The notes under the pieces are model-generated. The model saw only the letters and a program-made list of their open reading frames with translations. It made no database searches and had not been told where the DNA came from. From contig CAZMYO010000007.1 in NCBI GenBank assembly GCA_964570525.1, positions 1-63,917 on the forward strand: a DNA stretch of 63,917 nt, read 5' to 3'. Positions 1 to 6,147 of this stretch are shown in pieces. Both the position numbers and the translations under genes were made by a program. The DNA comes from CAZMYO01 sp964570525 (GTDB taxonomy: Bacteria > Patescibacteriota > Patescibacteriia > Magasanikbacterales > GWA2-37-8). Positions within the stretch are counted from its first letter, which is position 1. Every line of letters starts with the position of its first letter.

Positions 1-121
1 TTAAAAATTTTTCTTTTCCCAAAAGCAGAATCGCCAACTGATTTTTTCGCCCAAAATTCAATACCAATTGGCCGCCGAGCGAAGCGAGACGAACCCTGTG
101 GATTTGACATTTCCCTTGTTG

Positions 122-192
122 TGGACCTGGCGAGAATCGAACTCGCGTTTCAGCAATGCGAATGCTATGTACTGCCACTGTACTACAGGCCC
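122..192 (-). tRNA. tRNA-Ala (anticodon CGC)
   Basis: Reading the minus strand, a 7-bp acceptor stem closes on GGGCCTG/CAGGTCC, with a T arm GCGAG-TTCGATT-CTCGC and a 5-bp anticodon stem around loop TTCGCAT, which gives anticodon CGC. The G3:U70 pair that marks alanine tRNAs is present. CCA is not encoded. Confidence 0.93.
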
Positions 193-196
193 ATTA

Positions 197-274
197 TTAG
201 TCGAAAGTTGAAAGTCCATAAAGTCTGTAAAGTCGAACTTTTGACTTTAGGGACTTTATGACTTTATAGACTCC
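197..274. repeat. Heptanucleotide-periodic AAAGTCN element
   Basis: Between the two tRNA genes the sequence is built of degenerate 7-nt units (AGTCGAA, AGTTGAA, AGTCCAT, AAAGTCT and so on). It switches to the complementary orientation midway, so the whole element can fold on itself. The same family recurs at 27730-27870 and 50280-50335, and inside polA. Confidence 0.8.
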
Positions 275-280
275 GTGTCG

Positions 281-352
281 TGCCCCCAGCACGAATCGAA
301 CGCACATCTGTCCCTTAGGATGGGAATGTTCTATCCATTGAACTATGGGGGC
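281..352 (-). tRNA. tRNA-Arg (anticodon CCT)
   Basis: The minus strand gives acceptor GCCCCCA pairing TGGGGGC plus discriminator A, a T arm with GTTCGATTC, and anticodon loop ATCCTAA with anticodon CCT for AGG codons. CCA is not encoded. Confidence 0.92.
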
Positions 353-444
353 AGGATTCTCCGCATTGTATATAAAAAATTAGTTTCTGGCAAGCCCAGA
401 TCCTTGCTCATTTAGTATACTTATATTACACTTGGGGGGCATTG

Positions 445-520
445 TCCTCCCCTTACTAAGGGGAGGCTGGGAAGGGGTCTTAACGAAGACCTCCCCTCGC
501 CCCTCCTTGATAAGGAGGGG
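445..520. repeat. CCTCCCC-TTA-GGGGAGG palindromic repeat pair
   Basis: Two inverted hairpins of the form CCTCCCCTTACTAAGGGGAGG flank a GGGAAGGGGTC linker. Relatives occur at 2727-2752, 19042-19062, 29205-29292 (inside a gene) and 49745-49768. No gene is seen between tRNA-Arg and rmuC apart from this element. Confidence 0.7.
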
Positions 521-543
521 ACAAATATAACCTGACTACCTCT

Positions 544-1635
544 ATGCAACCTATCATACTTATTATACTAGCTATCTTGCTCGTTGTCGTCCTTGGCTTT
601 CTTGTTGCCCTCTACCAAAAACTTCAGCGCGCCGAACAGCCTAAACAAGGCGAGCAAAATCTATTTTTAATGATGCAAAATCAGATTCAGGAATTACAAA
701 GAGTTATTGACCAAAAAATTACCGATACCAACAAGGCGATGGGAGAAACTCAACAAAATCTGAATAAAACTATCCAAAACCAATTTGGCCAGAGCATGAA
801 AATTATTGCCGATGTAACGCAAGAGCTCACCAGCCTCAAAGAGACCAATAAGCAGGTGGTGGGTTTTACGGAACAGCTGCAAAATTTGCAAGATACCCTC
901 CAAAACTCCAAACAACGCGGAGTTCTGGGAGAATATTTTTTAGAGAATGTTTTAAAAAATGTATTTCCGGCGGGCAACTATCAAATGCAATACAAGTTCG
1001 ATGATGGTGACATTGTGGACGCGGTGGTATTCGTAAAAGACAAAATTATTCCCATCGATTCCAAGTTTAGTTTAGAAAACTATAACCGCGCCATTCAGGA
1101 GAAAGACCCGGCGCGTAAAGAAGAGCTGGAAAAAATGTTTAAATTGGATTTAAAAAAACGCATTGATGAAACCAGCAAATACATCAAACCCAAAGAAAAC
1201 ACCATGGATTTTGCCTTTATGTTCATTCCGGCCGAAGGCATTTACTATGATCTTATCATTAACCAAGAAGGCCCGCTTAAAACCAACACGCACGCTCTTA
1301 TTGAATACGCCTTTAAGGAAAAACGGGTTATTATTGTCTCGCCGACTTCGTTTCTCGCTTATCTCCAAACCGTAATGCAGGGGCTCCGCGCTTTACAAAT
1401 TGAGGATTCAGCCAAAGAAATTAGAAAGCGCGTGGAAGATTTGGGAAAACATATTGTGGCCTATGAAGAATATTACAAAAAACTGGGCGGCCATCTTTCT
1501 ACTACCGTGAACACATATAATCTGGCCTACAAAGAACTTGGCAAGATTGATAAGGATGTGGTGCGAATTACGGATGGCGAGAAGCGGATAGAACCGGTCC
1601 AAATTGAGCGGCCAAATCTTGAAGACGAGGACTAA
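544..1635 (+). CDS. rmuC: RmuC family protein
   Basis: 363 residues. RmuC proteins are thought to limit DNA inversions or rearrangements at repeats and have a nuclease-like fold; the exact reaction is not settled. An N-terminal membrane helix (about residues 3-25) is followed by a coiled-coil stretch (about 30-120) and the RmuC core with GEYFLENVL near 129 and the conserved IDSKF near 175. The start ATG has no Shine-Dalgarno sequence, as in other housekeeping genes here. It stands alone, and the promoter of the next gene overlaps its stop codon. In a repeat-rich genome a rearrangement-suppressing protein is a plausible fit, but that link is inference. Confidence 0.93.
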   Translation: MQPIILIILAILLVVVLGFLVALYQKLQRAEQPKQGEQNLFLMMQNQIQELQRVIDQKITDTNKAMGETQQNLNKTIQNQFGQSMKIIADVTQELTSLKETNKQVVGFTEQLQNLQDTLQNSKQRGVLGEYFLENVLKNVFPAGNYQMQYKFDDGDIVDAVVFVKDKIIPIDSKFSLENYNRAIQEKDPARKEELEKMFKLDLKKRIDETSKYIKPKENTMDFAFMFIPAEGIYYDLIINQEGPLKTNTHALIEYAFKEKRVIIVSPTSFLAYLQTVMQGLRALQIEDSAKEIRKRVEDLGKHIVAYEEYYKKLGGHLSTTVNTYNLAYKELGKIDKDVVRITDGEKRIEPVQIERPNLEDED

Positions 1636-1664
1636 TTGACAAAAATTCAATCCAGTGCTATTTT
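1636..1664 (+). promoter_or_regulatory. Promoter TTGACA-17-TATTTT
   Basis: TTGACA at 1636-1641 and TATTTT at 1659-1664 are separated by exactly 17 bp, placing the transcript start about 45 nt before the GTG start of the next gene. Confidence 0.6.
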
Positions 1665-1708
1665 ATCACTACCCAATTTTGGGAAGACAACGAACGCAGG
1701 AGGAAACC

Positions 1709-2104
1709 GTGTCGACAAATAAATGGCTCAAAGCAGCCGAAAAGTATCGAATCAAGCAAGAAGACATCTCGGCAGAAAAGATCGCTCGCGCCCTCACAAA
1801 CTTCCTCAATAACGCAGAAGGTATGGCCGCTCTCGCGTTGCTAGCTGCAAGCAAACAGCAATTGTTCCTTGCCAGGAAATTCGATGCCAGGAAATCCGAT
1901 GTAACTGTAGAATATTACCTGACGGGAGATGGTCTTGTCGCAAGAGGGTTGTGCGGGGGCAGTGTGGACTCTACAGAAGCGGCGGCAAAAGCGGCGAATA
2001 TTGCTGAGATAGTTCATCAAAACCACGACACTGCCAACAAATTCCTCGAGGGTATACGCAAGCAGCTCAACAAGATCGCTGCCGCAGCGTTTAACGACGT
2101 ATAA
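1709..2104 (+). CDS. Hypothetical protein, SD-led standalone gene
   Basis: 131 residues from a GTG start chosen because AGGAGG lies at 1698-1703, five bases upstream; an in-frame upstream codon at 1655 lies inside the promoter and is rejected. I recognise no family. The protein is mostly helical by appearance, alanine-rich, with a central basic stretch and a glycine segment GDGLVARGLCGGSV near residue 84. It has its own promoter and its own terminator (2124-2155), and no operon partner. It belongs to the set of SD-led solitary genes scattered through the window. Function unknown. Confidence 0.75.
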   Translation: MSTNKWLKAAEKYRIKQEDISAEKIARALTNFLNNAEGMAALALLAASKQQLFLARKFDARKSDVTVEYYLTGDGLVARGLCGGSVDSTEAAAKAANIAEIVHQNHDTANKFLEGIRKQLNKIAAAAFNDV

Positions 2105-2123
2105 TGCGGCAACGCAAAATGAC

Positions 2124-2155
2124 GGCACCCCTCCTACGGGGTGCCATTCTTATTT
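2124..2155 (+). terminator. Rho-independent terminator
   Basis: Perfect 8-bp stem GGCACCCC/GGGGTGCC with a six-base loop, followed by ATTCTTATTT. Confidence 0.75.
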
Positions 2156-2233
2156 CTGTGCCCTAACCGGCCCGGCCGCTTGACTTTTTCTCTAAAGTAA
2201 GTTAGTATATTCTCACTATAAACCGCTCTCATC

Positions 2234-2329
2234 CATGTACGAAATACGAAAGCTGCTAAATCTACGAAAAAGTAACGATCGGATTAGTTGGATTTCGTAA
2301 TTTCGTATCGGTTCGTATATTCGTACATA
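2234..2329. repeat. Imperfect palindrome with TACGAAA units
   Basis: ATGTACGAAATACGAAA at the left end is mirrored by TTCGTATATTCGTACAT at the right end, and TACGAAA/TTTCGTA units recur with about 7-nt spacing. It lies directly upstream of rpsT. Confidence 0.65.
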
Positions 2330-2365
2330 CCAACGGAAATAATCTTACTACTAACTGCATCAGTT

Positions 2366-2626
2366 ATGCCCAATAAACAAGCTGGTAAAAAAGCTCTGCG
2401 CCAAAGTAAAAAACACGCGGCAGCCAACAAAATACGGCGCGACGCTTTTCGTGAAACCATCAAAAAAACCCTGAAAGCTGTTTCGCCCGACGAGGCCCTG
2501 AAATTCGCCCGTGAAGCGCAACAGGCCCTGGATAAAGCCGCCAAAGCCGGCACCATCAAAAAGAATACCGCGGCCCGAAGGCTTTCTCGCCTTATGAAAA
2601 AGGTCCACGCGATGACAAAAGCCTAA
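2366..2626 (+). CDS. rpsT: 30S ribosomal protein S20
   Basis: 86 residues beginning MPNKQAGKKALRQSKKH, a basic helical protein that binds 16S rRNA early in 30S assembly. The start is set by homology to S20; an in-frame extension to 2288 reads through the repeat upstream and is not protein-like. No SD is present before the ATG. A hairpin with a T-run follows the gene. Monocistronic. Confidence 0.95.
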   Translation: MPNKQAGKKALRQSKKHAAANKIRRDAFRETIKKTLKAVSPDEALKFAREAQQALDKAAKAGTIKKNTAARRLSRLMKKVHAMTKA

Positions 2627-2640
2627 AGAATAACTATCAT

Positions 2641-2676
2641 AAAAAACTCACCTTAAAGGGTGAATTTTTTATTTTG
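2641..2676 (+). terminator. rpsT terminator
   Basis: Stem CTCACCTT/AAGGGTGA flanked by A-run and T-run (AAAAAACTCACC ... TTTTTT). Confidence 0.75.
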
Positions 2677-2726
2677 AATCGCGGGTCGTGCTGGTCAAAT
2701 CTTTTTTAAAAACTGGGATACACACC

Positions 2727-2752
2727 CCTACCCCTCTTTTTAGAGGGGAATT
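2727..2752. repeat. CCCCTCTTTTTAGAGGGG palindromic repeat
   Basis: Hairpin CCCCTCT-TTT-AGAGGGG preceded by CCCTA. The same unit occurs at 49745-49768, and relatives occur at 445-520 and 29205-29292. Confidence 0.65.
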
Positions 2753-2766
2753 CGAATTGACCGGCG

Positions 2767-3729
2767 CTAAATACTCCCAACAAATAAATCGATCAGGAGT
2801 GACTGATCAGCCTGGCCGGTTTTTGTCTTAATATCAATATCAAGCAGGCGCTCGTACATTTGCTCAATTTTCCGGAGCGGATAGCGCTTGGCAATTGCCA
2901 TATTTTTTCTGGCCACAAACGGGTGGATGCCTAATTTTTTAGCCAGAATTTCACTGGAGACGGAGCCTTCCCGCTCCAGGGCATCGGCCATTTCCAAAAT
3001 AATTCTAAATTGCCATACCAGCAAACCAAACAAGCGCGACTCTTCTTCGCCCTGGCGGCGCTGTTCTTCTAATAATTTAAAGGCCAGCTTGTGGTTGCCG
3101 GCAACAATCGCGTCAACCATGTTAAAAGCATTGTCATCCACCTTCTCTTCCAAAAAAAGCTGGACAGCGGCAAAAGTAATAGCGCCGTTTCTCTGGTACG
3201 CAACTAGCTGATCGATGGTTGAATTTAAAAACCAGAGATCGTGTCCGCCGTTTTGGCAAAGATACGCGAGGGCTTGGTCTTCAATTTTTCCACCGCGCCC
3301 CTCGACTTCATTCTTTACCCAAGCCGATAATTTCGCTCCGGTAAGCGGGGCGAATTCCTGCGCGTACTTTTCTTTCGCCAAAATTCCTTGGAGCTCTTTG
3401 GCTTCTTTAACTTTACTCAAAGCCTCGCCCTGCCAAAAAATAATAATATTGCTCTCCGGCAGGCGATGGTTTTTAACGCGATCGGCAAGTTCTTGAAGCA
3501 GTTCTTTGTCGCTACTCGCTAAAACGTTATTCACAACCACCAAACGCCGCTCGGCCAAAAAAGGCGCGGCGACCATCTCACTCAAAATCCGCCCCGCTTT
3601 TTCTTTTTGCCCGTCTAGCAAAACCACGTTGTAGCCTTGCGGGTCGCGGTCGCGTTTGAACTTTTCAATAGATTGTCTAAGATACTGGCGGCTACGGAAA
3701 GTGTCGGCGCCGTGGAGAAAGATGATCAT
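2767..3729 (-). CDS. holA: DNA polymerase III delta subunit
   Basis: 320 residues. Delta opens the sliding clamp within the clamp loader. The N-terminus IIFLHGADTFRSRQYLRQSI is the degenerate nucleotide-binding start typical of HolA. The middle carries the LxxWxxxE-type segment (KLSAWVKNEVEGRG, near 135) and the C-terminal collar domain follows (WQFRIILEMADALE, near 245). It stands alone on the minus strand with no SD. Its clamp partner dnaN is about 18 kb away. Assignment rests on overall resemblance. Confidence 0.9.
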   Translation of the reverse strand: MIIFLHGADTFRSRQYLRQSIEKFKRDRDPQGYNVVLLDGQKEKAGRILSEMVAAPFLAERRLVVVNNVLASSDKELLQELADRVKNHRLPESNIIIFWQGEALSKVKEAKELQGILAKEKYAQEFAPLTGAKLSAWVKNEVEGRGGKIEDQALAYLCQNGGHDLWFLNSTIDQLVAYQRNGAITFAAVQLFLEEKVDDNAFNMVDAIVAGNHKLAFKLLEEQRRQGEEESRLFGLLVWQFRIILEMADALEREGSVSSEILAKKLGIHPFVARKNMAIAKRYPLRKIEQMYERLLDIDIKTKTGQADQSLLIDLFVGSI

Positions 3730-3839
3730 AGCGTACTATAATATCTACTGTAGTCATTCTTACATCATAGTACTGTTTCGAGGGAGGAAAATCAACCCCG
3801 CACCAGACGCTTCATGTCGGTGCGTGGCGAGCTTAAAAA

Positions 3840-3890
3840 GAAAAGGCCCTCGAGCGAACGCACCGAAATGTGAACGCCCGAGGGCCCAAG
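3840..3890 (-). terminator. Terminator of the 3918-4151 gene
   Basis: On the minus strand GGGCCCTCGGGCG pairs with CGCTCGAGGGCC around a loop and is followed by TTTTCTTTTT, a T-tract broken by a single C. Confidence 0.8.
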
Positions 3891-3917
3891 TGACCAGACG
3901 AGAGAGTGCCGAGCGAC

Positions 3918-4151
3918 CTAGCTTTCCAGCTCCGCCACCCCCAGGAGGAAGAACCCGATGAAAATATGCGCGACCTCGTCGGATAGCAGAACCACGAAAG
4001 CGTTCTTCCCCGTGTTCCTTTGGGGAAGCAGGCTCCTGGCCAGCGCTTTTACTTTTCCCGGGTTATTATAGAGCACCAGACGTTCCTCCTCGGTGAGAAG
4101 GCCGCGGAGCATCTCCACAAAGCCAATTTCTGCTGGATTGCGATGTGCCAT
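3918..4151 (-). CDS. Hypothetical small protein, SD-led standalone gene
   Basis: 77 residues beginning MAHRNPAEIGFVEML. The start is fixed by AAAGGAGG seven bases upstream; the longer frame to 4211 runs into the promoter. No family recognised. The C-terminal half is hydrophobic (NAFVVLLSDEVAHIFIGFFLLGV), enough for one amphipathic or membrane-associated helix. It has a complete transcription unit of its own: promoter 4183-4211 and a strong terminator. Function unknown. Confidence 0.7.
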   Translation of the reverse strand: MAHRNPAEIGFVEMLRGLLTEEERLVLYNNPGKVKALARSLLPQRNTGKNAFVVLLSDEVAHIFIGFFLLGVAELES

Positions 4152-4182
4152 GGCAAACCCTCCTTTGTTAGAATAACATTCA

Positions 4183-4211
4183 TTTATATTATATTTCAGG
4201 AGTTTTGTCAA
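4183..4211 (-). promoter_or_regulatory. Promoter TTGACA-17-TATAAA (minus), overlapping the ndh promoter
   Basis: The minus strand has TTGACA at 4211-4206 and TATAAA at 4188-4183 with a 17-bp spacer. The same bases read on the plus strand give TTGTCA (4205-4210), 16 bp before TATACT (4227-4232), a likely promoter for the divergent ndh gene. Confidence 0.65.
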
Positions 4212-4258
4212 GTGCTCGGCCTATGCTATACTTACGGCATATTTCTGTTTTTCAACCT

Positions 4259-5494
4259 ATGACTTCAGAACCACTCCACACCGATATTGCCATCCTCGGC
4301 GCCGGTATTGGCGGATTTGAAACTTTTCGCACGCTCGCGAAGCTCCTCAAAAGGCATGGCATCAATAAAACTATCACGATCATTGATCACAACGATTATT
4401 TTACCTTTACCCCGCTCCTCCATGAGGTAGCCTCCGGAGTAGTGGAGCCCAGCCACGCCGCCTTGCCGCTCCGAGAAATTATTTCCGGCACTCCGCATCG
4501 TTTTTTCAACGCTTCCGTTAAAAAAGTCTTTCCCGAAAAAAAACTTATTACCACCGATCGTGGCGATATCTCATACGATTATTGCGTAGTTGGAATCGGG
4601 AGCGGAGTAAATTATTATGGCCTTACGGGCGCGGAACAATTTTCCTTTAACGTCCGCACCCTGCCGGAGGCGACTCGTCTTCAAGAAGAGCTGGTGCGTA
4701 AACTGGAAAACAATGAAAAAAATATTGACCTGGTAGTGGTTGGCGGCGGCTTTAGCGGTGTTGAGGTGGCCGGACAGCTAGCCCACTTGGCTCGACACAG
4801 CCTAAAAAAACTCTACCCCCAATCCAGCCTTACCGTAAGCCTGGTCCAAAATGAGGCAACGCTTGTTTCTACGCTTCCCCCTCGAGCCCAACAACTAGTA
4901 ACCCGGCGGCTTAAAAAAATGAATGTGCGTATTTTTTTAAATAGCGCGGTAAAAGAAGTTACCGGCACAAACATCGCTTTGGCCGATGGCAAAACTATTC
5001 CGAGTACCATGACTATCTGGTGCGCCGGAGTTAAAAATGTCGGTGAATACATTTTAGACCCGAGTTATTGCGACCAGGGCCGGTTTCCGGTTACACAATA
5101 TTTGAATCAGGCTAAGGCCCCCGATCTTTACGGCGTCGGTGATATTATTCGCGGACAAAATATTGACAGCGCCATTCTTTACCCGCAATTAGGCGAGGCC
5201 GCTCATGCCGAGGGCAAATACGTGGCGCGCCACATTATCGCCAGCATAAGAAAGAAGAGTGTCGCTCCGTTTTATTTTAAATCCAAGGGGATGCTTATGC
5301 CGATTGGCGAACGCTATGGCGTGGCGGTAATTGGCCCCGTCGTATTCGGCGGCCTGTTTGCCTGGTGGCTTCGCCGCACGGCCTATCTTCTCTTTATGCC
5401 CGGACTGCTCTTGAAACTTAAAATTGTATTTGATTGGACATTGCGCTTGCTCGGCTTTAGGGATATAATGTACGTAGGAAAGAAACAAAGATAA
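4259..5494 (+). CDS. ndh: NDH-2-type FAD-dependent NAD(P)H dehydrogenase
   Basis: 411 residues. Type II NADH dehydrogenases pass electrons from NADH to a quinone without pumping protons. The N-terminal FAD-binding motif is AILGAGIGGFETF (about residues 10-22), and the second dinucleotide fold starts VVVGGGFSGVEVAGQL (about 160). The C-terminal membrane-anchoring region includes FDWTLRLLGFRDIMYVG. I chose the ATG at 4259, about 20 nt after the predicted transcript start; an in-frame ATG-like start at 4205 would lie inside the promoter. The next gene, 22 nt downstream, is a DoxX protein, which suggests a shared redox role. Quinone use is family knowledge, not visible here. Confidence 0.9.
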   Translation: MTSEPLHTDIAILGAGIGGFETFRTLAKLLKRHGINKTITIIDHNDYFTFTPLLHEVASGVVEPSHAALPLREIISGTPHRFFNASVKKVFPEKKLITTDRGDISYDYCVVGIGSGVNYYGLTGAEQFSFNVRTLPEATRLQEELVRKLENNEKNIDLVVVGGGFSGVEVAGQLAHLARHSLKKLYPQSSLTVSLVQNEATLVSTLPPRAQQLVTRRLKKMNVRIFLNSAVKEVTGTNIALADGKTIPSTMTIWCAGVKNVGEYILDPSYCDQGRFPVTQYLNQAKAPDLYGVGDIIRGQNIDSAILYPQLGEAAHAEGKYVARHIIASIRKKSVAPFYFKSKGMLMPIGERYGVAVIGPVVFGGLFAWWLRRTAYLLFMPGLLLKLKIVFDWTLRLLGFRDIMYVGKKQR

Positions 5495-5516
5495 TTTATT
5501 CTTAACATTGCATTCT

Positions 5517-6089
5517 ATGTGCAAAAGTTCGTGTGCTCACCCCACGATGAAAGCTGTCGGCCTTCTCGCTCTGCGACTGGCGATCGGTTTTATTTTCATC
5601 ATGATGGGTTACGGCAAACTTGGCCCCAACCACGCGGGTACGGTTGGGATGTTCACCAGCCTTAAATTCCCCGCACCGGCATTCTGGACCAACTTAGTAG
5701 GCGTAGCTGAACTCCTTGGCGGCGTCATGGTTCTCCTCGGCGTCTACGTGCGCTATGCGGCCACCTGGCTAGCGATAGTCATAATAGTGGCTTTGCTCTC
5801 GGTGCATTGGGGCGGCCCGCTATTTGGCTACTTCCTGCCGGTGGCGGTCTTAGGTGGGTGCCTGGCTCTTATGGGCGCGGGCGCCGGCCGTTGGCGGCTG
5901 GTAAAAACACAGTGCCATTGCCCCGGTTGCCAAGCGATGGCAGGTGATATGGGTGGCGGTTGCGGCGGGAGTTGTGGCGGAAGCTGTGGCGGGTCATGTG
6001 GCGCTCCAAAAATGCAGTGCGCTTGCAAATCCTGCTGTGGCGGCAATTGCGCCTGCGGCGGCCTGGGTGGCTGTGCCTGTTGCAAGTAA
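5517..6089 (+). CDS. DoxX family membrane protein with cysteine-rich tail
   Basis: 190 residues. Four hydrophobic segments (about 15-35, 50-75, 80-100, 103-125) match the DoxX fold, with the family-like MMGYGKLGPN motif after the first. The last 60 residues are unusual: CHCPGC, then repeats of GGSC, then CACKSCCGGNCACGG and CACC, about twenty cysteines in all. The N-terminus also has two cysteines (MCKSSC). It sits 22 nt behind ndh on the same strand and ends at a bidirectional terminator. Such a tail could bind metal or cycle thiols, but that is inference. An upstream TTG at 5508 is an alternative start. Confidence 0.82.
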   Translation: MCKSSCAHPTMKAVGLLALRLAIGFIFIMMGYGKLGPNHAGTVGMFTSLKFPAPAFWTNLVGVAELLGGVMVLLGVYVRYAATWLAIVIIVALLSVHWGGPLFGYFLPVAVLGGCLALMGAGAGRWRLVKTQCHCPGCQAMAGDMGGGCGGSCGGSCGGSCGAPKMQCACKSCCGGNCACGGLGGCACCK

Positions 6090-6106
6090 TGGAAATTATT
6101 ACATAC

Positions 6107-6137
6107 AAAAATCCTCCCGACATCGGGAGGATTTTTT
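6107..6137. terminator. Bidirectional terminator between doxX and polA
   Basis: AAAATCCTCCCGA-CA-TCGGGAGGATTTTTT is a near-perfect stem with A and T runs on both sides, so it can serve both converging genes. Confidence 0.9.
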
Positions 6138-6147
6138 AATCTCTGTG

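Noticed and set aside
197..274. CRISPR-like short repeats
   Set aside because: The units are 7 nt, contiguous and degenerate with no spacers, and no cas gene is in the window. No CRISPR array was found anywhere.
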